Part shown: positions 14,746-20,101 of the stretch, in pieces
How positions within the stretch are numbered: position 1 is the stretch's first letter
Layout of the letters: every line of letters begins with the position of its first letter
Position numbers and translations under genes: made by a program
Origin: an uncultured Barnesiella sp.
GTDB taxonomy: Bacteria > Bacteroidota > Bacteroidia > Bacteroidales > Barnesiellaceae_A
Length of the DNA stretch: 20,101 bases
Direction of reading: 5' to 3'
Assembly: GCA_904502265.1 (NCBI GenBank)
Contig: CAJGDT010000008.1
Coordinates: forward strand, 1-20,101
Notes under the pieces: model-generated
Told to the model about the DNA's origin: nothing
Database searches by the model: none
What the model saw: only the letters and a program-made list of their open reading frames with translations

Positions 14746-16686
14746 ATGAAGAAATTAGGATTATTCATGATGTTTGCAGCAGCCATGTTGTTGGGTGCAT
14801 GCAACAATTTGGGTGACGACTGGGACGACAAGTTCGACGATGACGATGACAACACCGGTGGTAATACCGGCACAGAGCAAGTAGACCCTGCCGGCGATGG
14901 TACAGAAGCCAACCCCTATAATGTGGCTAAAGCCCTCACCGTGCAAGATGGCTCGATGGCATGGGTAAAGGGTTATATCGTAGGTCAAATAGCCGGCGAT
15001 ATTAACGTAGCAGACGATGTACAATTCAGTGCACCCTTCAAAGGTGCAACTTACGATGATGGTACAGTGGCAACTGCCGGTACAAACATTCTTGTTGCAG
15101 CCGATGCTAACGAAACAGCTATCTTGAAGTGTCTTGTGGTACAATTGCCTAAGGGCGATGTGCGCACTGCACTTGAGCTTGTAAACAACCCCGACAACGA
15201 TGGTAAGCCCGTAGAGTTGTATGGTAAGTTGACCAAATACTTTGGTGTAGCCGGTTTGAAAGAGACCGCAGCCGCTAAGTTTGATGGTACAACAATCGGT
15301 CAAGTACCCGAAGGTCCCACAACACCTCCTGCTAATGCAGAGGGTGATGGCTCGGAGAACAACCCCTACAATGTAGCAGCAGCCATGGCTAACCAAAATG
15401 GTGCAGTAGCATGGGTGAAAGGTTTTATCGTAGGTCATGTAGCAGGCTCAAGCATCAACGAAGAGTCGCAATTTGACGCTCCCTTTACCGGTTCGGTTTA
15501 TGACGATGGTACAGTAGCCACACAAGGTACAAACATCCTCATCGCAGCCAGTGCAACAGAGAGCAATCCCTCGGCATGCTTTGTAGTACAATTGCCCAAG
15601 GGTGATGTGCGCACCGCACTCGACTTGTTGGCACATCCCGAGATTGATGGCAAAGAGGTAGCCGTGTATGGTAAGTTGACCAAATACTTCGGTGTAGCCG
15701 GTATGAAAGAGACCTCGGCTTACAAGCTCGATGGCGAAGGTGGAGGTAATAACAACCCCGACACACCCGTAAATCCTGAAGTTGGTGAGGGTAACGGTAC
15801 AAAAGATGCCCCCTATAACGTAGCAGCCGTAATCAGCTTGAACAATAGCGGTGCAAAGGCATGGGTGAAGGCTTATATCGTAGGTCAAATAAACGGTAAG
15901 AGCATCAGCAACGCAGAGTGGGATGCACCCTTCGGTATTGCCGATGGTTCGACACAAGGTACTAACATTGTTATTGCCGATAACGTAGACGATAAGGATA
16001 ATATCGTGCCCGTTCAACTCCCCTCAGGAGCTATTCGCAATGCGTTGAGCTTGCCCGATCACCCCGAGTTGGATGGTAAAGAGGTATTGCTCTATGGCGA
16101 GTTGATTAAATACTTCGGTACATGTGGTATCAAGAACACAACATGTGCCATTATCGATGGTACAGTGTATGGCGTAGAGCCTTCGGATGAGCCTGTAGAT
16201 AACAGCGATGCTATCCTTTCTATTTCGTTCACAGCAGGCTTGGGCGACTTTACAGCATATAGCGTAAGTGGCGACCAAGTGTGGATGTCGGATAAGACTT
16301 ACGGTGCTAAGATGTCGGGTTATGCCAACAGCGCCAGCCATGCCAATGAGGACTGGCTTATCTCGCCCGCACTCGACCTTGCCGGTAAGAGTGGCGTGAC
16401 TATCAGCTATGAGCATGCTATCAATAAGGGTGACTTGAACAACCTCAAGACTAACCACACCATGTGGATGAGCGACAACTACAACGGTGGCGACCCCGCA
16501 ACTGCTACTTGGACACAAGTGGAGATTGTAGCTTATCCTGATGGTGCAAGCTGGACTTATGTGCCCTCGGGTGCGATAGAAATTCCCGCGGAATACTTGA
16601 AGTCGAACGTACGCTTTGCATTTAAATACCTCTGCAGTGACAAAGAGTCGGCAACATGGGAGGTAAGAAATCTTGTTGTAAAGTAA
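14746..16686 (+). CDS. Lipoprotein with three DUF6359-like repeats and a C-terminal beta-sandwich domain
   Basis: The 646-residue lipoprotein has lipobox LGAC with Cys19 as anchor. An acidic tether follows (GDDWDD and five Asp at 31-35); acid residues soon after the lipid cysteine are the known surface-export signal in this phylum. Three tandem copies of one domain follow, at about 50-185, 200-332 and 348-476. Each opens with G-[DN]-G-[TS]-x3-PYNVA and continues AWVK-[GA]-[YF]-IVG, GTNI-[LV]-[VI]-A, VQLP-x-G and a YG-x-L-x-KYFG segment. This matches my memory of DUF6359, an OB-like fold. Linkers are short and Gly/Pro/Asn-rich. Residues about 488-646 form a choice-of-anchor-J-like jelly roll (ANEDWLISPALDLAGKSGVTISYEHA). 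Copy 3 is shortened in the middle. It is last in the receptor operon and is followed by a terminator. Multivalent binding of a long polymer at the surface is a reasonable inference. Confidence 0.85.
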   Translation: MKKLGLFMMFAAAMLLGACNNLGDDWDDKFDDDDDNTGGNTGTEQVDPAGDGTEANPYNVAKALTVQDGSMAWVKGYIVGQIAGDINVADDVQFSAPFKGATYDDGTVATAGTNILVAADANETAILKCLVVQLPKGDVRTALELVNNPDNDGKPVELYGKLTKYFGVAGLKETAAAKFDGTTIGQVPEGPTTPPANAEGDGSENNPYNVAAAMANQNGAVAWVKGFIVGHVAGSSINEESQFDAPFTGSVYDDGTVATQGTNILIAASATESNPSACFVVQLPKGDVRTALDLLAHPEIDGKEVAVYGKLTKYFGVAGMKETSAYKLDGEGGGNNNPDTPVNPEVGEGNGTKDAPYNVAAVISLNNSGAKAWVKAYIVGQINGKSISNAEWDAPFGIADGSTQGTNIVIADNVDDKDNIVPVQLPSGAIRNALSLPDHPELDGKEVLLYGELIKYFGTCGIKNTTCAIIDGTVYGVEPSDEPVDNSDAILSISFTAGLGDFTAYSVSGDQVWMSDKTYGAKMSGYANSASHANEDWLISPALDLAGKSGVTISYEHAINKGDLNNLKTNHTMWMSDNYNGGDPATATWTQVEIVAYPDGASWTYVPSGAIEIPAEYLKSNVRFAFKYLCSDKESATWEVRNLVVK

Positions 16687-16709
16687 TAGACGATAAGATA
16701 TAAAGTGAG

Positions 16710-16741
16710 TGCGTCATCCTTGCGAGGGTGGCGCATTTTTT
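16710..16741 (+). terminator. Intrinsic terminator of the receptor-lipoprotein operon
   Basis: Arms 16710-16720 and 16725-16735 form 11 pairs with a TGCG loop. Two wobbles (16714/16731, 16717/16728) are U-G in the + transcript. A run of six T follows at once, so this is a textbook intrinsic terminator 23 bases after the stop. Confidence 0.85.
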
Positions 16742-16887
16742 ATTTGTTAAATATTGGGGTGTGTTATTGTTAAAATTTTTCAAATTTGTGGTGCTGATTA
16801 AACGCAATTGATATTATGCAGTCATATAGACAAACGCACAAACAAGCGGAAATAAATTAAGTATAACAAATAAAAAAACGAAAGAGT

Positions 16888-17547
16888 ATGAAAAAAGTAT
16901 TAGCAATGTTGGTGGCAGTGTGTGCCATGTCGATGAGTACAGTAGTGTATGCACAAGAGCAATGCCCCGATGCAAAACGAATGGATAAAAAAGAGCTGAA
17001 AGAGCGTCATGTGATGAAGATGAAAAAAGAGCTGAACTTGAGTGATGAGCAAATGGCTCAGATGAAAGCAGCTAATGAGGAGTTTGATGCAGCTGTAAAG
17101 GCCAATCGCGAAAACATGAAGAGTGCCAAAGAAAAGCACGATGCAGCTATTGAAAAAGTGCTTACTCCCGATCAAAAAGTGAAATTTGATGAGATGAAGA
17201 AACATCGTCACGGTAAGAAGGAGTTCCGTCACCAAGCACGTCCCATTTCGCGTCACGGAGCATGCAAGGAGATGAAGTGCGACGGCAAGCCTATGAAGGA
17301 TTGCAAAAAAGAGTGCACCGAGATGAAAAACTGCGATAAAAAGCAAGATTGCCCCAAGATGAAAGGCGAGTGCCAAAAGGGTAAAACATGCGACAAGGCT
17401 CAAAAATGTGATAAGGCTCAAAAGTGCGACAAATCACAAAAATGTGACAAAGCACAAGCTTGCAACAAGGCAGAAAAATGTGACAAAGCAGAGAAGTGCG
17501 ACAAATCACAAAAATGCGATAAAAAGAAAGAGTGTACTAAGAAGTAA
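16888..17547 (+). CDS. Small periplasmic Spy-like protein with Cys/Lys hexad-repeat tail
   Basis: The 219-residue protein has a signal peptide (MKKVLAMLVAVCAM..., cleavage likely after Val-Tyr-Ala22). Residues about 30-118 are highly charged and helical, with LNLSDEQMAQMKAANEEF (49-66) and VLTPDQKVKFDEM (91-103). This two-repeat pattern is like the LTxxQ motifs of Spy/CpxP-type envelope proteins. From about residue 126 the protein is almost only Cys, Lys, Asp, Gln, Glu and Ala. Sixteen cysteines fall there, and the last nine (168, 174, 180, 186, 192, 198, 204, 210, 216) are spaced exactly six apart in CDKAQK-type hexads. The tail is strongly basic. Metal binding, a redox sink or a disulfide-linked matrix are possible; none is proven. 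The gene is monocistronic by its flanking terminators. No clear promoter is seen in the 146 bases upstream. Confidence 0.85.
   Translation: MKKVLAMLVAVCAMSMSTVVYAQEQCPDAKRMDKKELKERHVMKMKKELNLSDEQMAQMKAANEEFDAAVKANRENMKSAKEKHDAAIEKVLTPDQKVKFDEMKKHRHGKKEFRHQARPISRHGACKEMKCDGKPMKDCKKECTEMKNCDKKQDCPKMKGECQKGKTCDKAQKCDKAQKCDKSQKCDKAQACNKAEKCDKAEKCDKSQKCDKKKECTKK
17389..17544 (+). repeat. 18-base coding repeat of the Cys-Asp-Lys hexads
   Basis: Eight 18-base units and a final partial one encode the hexads of the Spy-like protein. Consecutive units differ at scattered and often synonymous sites: TGC/TGT, GAC/GAT and AAG/AAA alternate. The unit TGCGACAAATCACAAAAA recurs exactly at 17425 and 17497, 72 bases apart, suggesting duplication of a four-unit block. 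The frame is kept throughout, so selection acts on the protein. Confidence 0.9.
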
Positions 17548-17568
17548 TATTGGTTGAAAAATGCAGTA

Positions 17569-17605
17569 AGCGAGAAACACAGAGGTGAGTGTTTCTCGCT
17601 TTTTT
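17569..17605 (+). terminator. Intrinsic terminator after the Spy-like gene
   Basis: Perfect 12-base arms at 17569-17580 and 17589-17600 enclose an 8-base loop, with six T from 17600 to 17605. The stem has no wobble, so it could also fold in the convergent - strand transcript of the M16 gene, though no immediate T run follows on that side. Confidence 0.88.
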
Positions 17606-17643
17606 GTGTGGTTATATAGGCGTGTTGGCGCGATGTGTCGGGC

Positions 17644-18939
17644 TTACAACTCGCCAATGACATTTTTATCGCCGGCGATGGCGATGTACAGCTTGTCGGG
17701 GTGTAGATAAGTACGAGCCACGCGCATGAGGTCGTTGGCTGTAGCTGTGCGTATAATTTCGTCTTCGATATTGAAATAGTCGAGTGGTGTACCCGAAATG
17801 ATAGACGAAACAAAATAGTCACTCATAGAGAAAGGACTATCCAGCGCACGAGCACGGCGACCTTGTAGGTAGTTGCGTGCGGTCTCGAGTTCGTCGAGAG
17901 GAATAGGAGTGTTGCATAGCTGCAGCATCTCGTTACGCACCTCGTCGATGAGAGGTCGAGTGTATTCGGTTCCTGTCTCGGTAACAATAGTAAAGTATGC
18001 ACCATCGCGCATAGATACAATGTGCGATGATATGCCGTAGGTATATCCTTTCTCTTCACGTATGTTGGTCATGAGGCGACTACCGAAGTATCCACCCAAC
18101 ACAAGGTTGAGCATGGTGAGTAGGGGGTAGTCGGGGTGTTCAGAGCCTATAACGGGCATTCCCATGCGTAAGCCCGACTGTAGTGCATCCGGTCGGTGAA
18201 TGATGGAAGTATGCTCGGTCTCGGGCGTAATAGGAGCTATTACAACCGGAGAGGTATTACGGGGTGACAGTGTGTCAAAGTGACGATGAACAAGTTGCAA
18301 TACCTCGTCGGTTATGCGTCCCGAAAGGATAATATGTATGCCTGTGTTTTGGTAATAGTCGTGGTGGTATTGGCAAATCTCTTGTAGTGTAATAGCCTCC
18401 AAATCTTGTGTAGAGGTGGTGCGAGCGTATGGGTGAGATGTGCCAAATATTAGGTTGTTAAAAGTCTCGGCGGCAAGAAAACTAACCTTTTGTCGATTGA
18501 TTTCCAGTTGCTGTATGCGTTGTTGTTTGAGAACCTCGAAGGGCTTAATAGGCATAGATGGCTCGGTAATCATTTGACTGATGATGGGTAGTATCTTGTC
18601 GAGGTTGCGATTGAGCGAAAAAAGCGAAATGGCACTGTAGTGTTGTGTTGTACCTGTTTGCATCCAAGCGCCGTAGTAATCGAGGTGCTCGGCAATGGCC
18701 TCGGCATCCATGCCCGGTATGCCCTTGCGAAGCATTGGGCCAGTCATATCGGCAATGGCCGGTATGCGTCCGGCATATCTACCACCATCGAAGAGAATAT
18801 CGAAGCGGCACACCTCTTGATCGCCTTTGTCTACAATGTATAGTTCAATACCATTGTTGAGGCGCATGATAGAGGGTTGCGGCATGGTGAGGGCGCCAAA
18901 GGGCGTAACGGGAGGTTGCTGTGTGCGATCGAGTGTCAT
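17644..18939 (-). CDS. M16-family (insulinase-like) protein, apparently non-catalytic
   Basis: The 431-residue protein has the two-lobed M16 fold of about 400-450 residues. MRLNNGIELYIVDKGD (25-40) is the usual first strand, and SRLMTNIREEKGYTYGISSH (287-306) is the conserved Arg/Tyr segment of the C-terminal lobe. The zinc site HxxEH expected around residues 60-70 is absent; the segment reads PAIADMTGPMLRKGI (60-74). It is therefore probably a proteolytically inactive partner, like the non-catalytic subunits of two-protein M16C peptidases. The catalytic partner is not in this window. No signal peptide is seen, so it is likely cytoplasmic. It starts 22 bases after the NfeD-type gene stop on the same strand, so the two are probably cotranscribed. 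Family assignment is firm; loss of activity is inferred from the missing motif. Confidence 0.88.
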   Translation of the reverse strand: MTLDRTQQPPVTPFGALTMPQPSIMRLNNGIELYIVDKGDQEVCRFDILFDGGRYAGRIPAIADMTGPMLRKGIPGMDAEAIAEHLDYYGAWMQTGTTQHYSAISLFSLNRNLDKILPIISQMITEPSMPIKPFEVLKQQRIQQLEINRQKVSFLAAETFNNLIFGTSHPYARTTSTQDLEAITLQEICQYHHDYYQNTGIHIILSGRITDEVLQLVHRHFDTLSPRNTSPVVIAPITPETEHTSIIHRPDALQSGLRMGMPVIGSEHPDYPLLTMLNLVLGGYFGSRLMTNIREEKGYTYGISSHIVSMRDGAYFTIVTETGTEYTRPLIDEVRNEMLQLCNTPIPLDELETARNYLQGRRARALDSPFSMSDYFVSSIISGTPLDYFNIEDEIIRTATANDLMRVARTYLHPDKLYIAIAGDKNVIGEL

Positions 18940-18961
18940 ATAATGGTGTAGCTTTACAATC

Positions 18962-20101
18962 TTATTGAATGTTGGGGGTTACGTATAGTTGGTTGTTCTC
19001 GTGTCGATGAATGTGTACGGGGGTGTTGGCCTCGATGTAGTGTCCGTGAAGCGAAACCGCATTGTAGATTTCGTCATTAACCTTGACCTTGCCCGAGGGA
19101 GCCATGCGAGTGATAGCTATACCATCAAGTCCTACGAGTGATTGTGCCGAGGTGTCGACACCAACATATCCTTCGCTGTTCTTTTCCTCGGTGTGGAGGG
19201 CAAAGCGGTAGAGCACACCCTTAGCACCTATGCGGTGCGAAAGGAGTATGAGTAGGAGCACAGCGATAACAAGTCCTGCCAGTACGGTAAGAATGCTACG
19301 CGAAATGTCCATGCCCGATACGAATGTAAAGTCGAAAACAATGTTGTTGATGGCTGCCAGGATGAGTGCTCCTAAGATGATTATTGCGCCCATGATGCCG
19401 GCAACACCAAAACCGGGTATGACGAAAAGTTCGATGATGAGAAGTATGATACCAACAACAAAAGCCAGTAGCTCCCAACTTTCGGCAGTGCCGCTAATAA
19501 AGAGGGGTAAGAAGTAGAAGATAGCTGCAATGACGGCTATAGCAGAGGGGAGACCAAAGCCCGGAGTCTTTAATTCGAAGAAAATGCCACCGATGATGAG
19601 TGTAACCATGAGCGCCTGTAGTGCAGGATTGGTGAGGAATCCGGCAATCTTGTCGTACAACGAGGGTGTGTATTGCGAAATGGTATATTGCTCGATAGCG
19701 AGGTGGTCGGTAATCATCTGCTCGACACTCTCCACCACGCCTTCGCAGTAGCCATTGTCGAGCGCCTCGTTGGCAGTAAAGGTAAGAATCTGTCCCGAGT
19801 CGGATAGGTGAGGAATCACCACGCGCTCGTCGACCATAGCCTCGGCAATAATGGGGTTGCGGCGCCAAGCAATGATGGTGTCGCCTTGTTGTGTTATAGT
19901 AGTGTCAGATCCTTGAGCCTGAGCCGTGGCACGCATGGTAGCACGCATGTACGACTGATATTTATCCGGCATGGCTTGGCCGGTTTCGTTGACAACGGTA
20001 GCAGCACCCATTCGCGCACCACTCTGCATGTATATACTGTCGCAAGCCAAGGCAATGAGTGCACCTGCCGAAGCGGCATTGTTCTCGATATAGGCATATA
20101 C
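18962..20101 (-). CDS. NfeD-family membrane-bound ClpP-class serine protease (5' end outside window)
   Basis: The frame is open to the right edge, so the start is missing; 379 residues are visible. The first visible residues (NNAASAGALIALACDSIYM) are the ClpP-like active-site segment, with Ser11 of the fragment as likely nucleophile and Lys47 (in MPDKYQSYMR) as likely partner of a Ser-Lys dyad. About five membrane segments follow, including FLTNPALQALMVTLIIGG and LLAFVVGIILLIIELFVIPG. The C-terminal ~75 residues form the soluble OB-fold NfeD domain (VGVDTSAQSLVGLDGIAI). This is the long NfeD form, thought to work with SPFH/stomatin-type proteins in membrane quality control. TTG at 20048-20050 is internal and not the start. 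An M16 gene follows 22 bases downstream, so both gene products are peptidase-related. Confidence 0.92.
   Translation of the reverse strand, partial: VYAYIENNAASAGALIALACDSIYMQSGARMGAATVVNETGQAMPDKYQSYMRATMRATAQAQGSDTTITQQGDTIIAWRRNPIIAEAMVDERVVIPHLSDSGQILTFTANEALDNGYCEGVVESVEQMITDHLAIEQYTISQYTPSLYDKIAGFLTNPALQALMVTLIIGGIFFELKTPGFGLPSAIAVIAAIFYFLPLFISGTAESWELLAFVVGIILLIIELFVIPGFGVAGIMGAIIILGALILAAINNIVFDFTFVSGMDISRSILTVLAGLVIAVLLLILLSHRIGAKGVLYRFALHTEEKNSEGYVGVDTSAQSLVGLDGIAITRMAPSGKVKVNDEIYNAVSLHGHYIEANTPVHIHRHENNQLYVTPNIQ

Noticed and set aside
14761..15438. Antisense open frame opposite the DUF6359-repeat lipoprotein, with partner frames further along
   Set aside because: Its repeated segments simply mirror the domain repeats of the sense gene. 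No start region or family motif supports it.
17389..17544. CRISPR-like regular repeat
   Set aside because: The units are contiguous 18-base coding repeats with no spacers, in frame with a secreted protein, and no cas genes are nearby.
20048..20050. TTG as the start of the NfeD-type gene
   Set aside because: The same frame continues to the window edge through the conserved catalytic AASAGAL segment, so the real start lies outside the window.

Overview
The window looks like chromosomal DNA of a member of the Bacteroidota, most likely order Bacteroidales. Five things point there. There is a TonB-dependent receptor with a carboxypeptidase-regulatory-like N-terminal domain, followed by two lipoproteins of Bacteroidota-typical families (DUF5689-like and DUF6359-like). 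There is a GH97 (SusB-type) alpha-glucosidase. The short 3-phosphoglycerate dehydrogenase has lysine in place of the catalytic histidine. Leaders are A/T-rich with no clear Shine-Dalgarno. Some leaders carry boxes matching the Bacteroidota -7 element TAnnTTTG. Proline is written mostly CCC in the highly expressed-looking genes at the left. I cannot name a genus. No rRNA, tRNA, CRISPR array, phage or insertion sequence was seen, and no intergenic gap exceeds 300 bases (the longest is 10558-10830).

Layout. 1-2641 (+) holds amino-acid metabolism: the C-terminal end of an NADP-type glutamate dehydrogenase, then serC and serA, each followed by a hairpin. Glutamate made by the first enzyme is the amino donor of SerC, so these genes feed serine synthesis. 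2712-2790 is a degenerate 9-base tandem repeat between convergent genes. 2814-7223 (-) holds an exported serine hydrolase, a secreted thioredoxin, an MnmA-type tRNA 2-thiouridylase and an SNF-family sodium:amino-acid symporter. 7303-10557 (-) holds a secreted GH97 alpha-glucosidase and a secreted endonuclease/exonuclease/phosphatase (EEP) protein.

10831-16686 (+) is a three-gene operon divergent from the EEP gene: a TonB-dependent receptor, a DUF5689-like lipoprotein, and a lipoprotein with three DUF6359-like repeats plus a C-terminal beta-sandwich. My reading is that the receptor, the two OB-fold-like surface lipoproteins and the secreted phosphodiesterase form an outer-membrane capture and uptake system without SusD, possibly for nucleic acids or phosphoesters. 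This is the best candidate for an under-described system here, and the substrate is inference.

16888-17547 (+) encodes a small Spy-like periplasmic protein. Its C-terminal tail is a run of Cys-Asp-Lys-type hexads, with nine cysteines spaced exactly six residues apart. 17644-20101 (-) is a two-gene unit: an NfeD/ClpP-class membrane serine protease (5' end outside the window) followed by an M16-family protein that lacks the zinc-binding HxxEH motif and so looks like the non-catalytic half of a pair.
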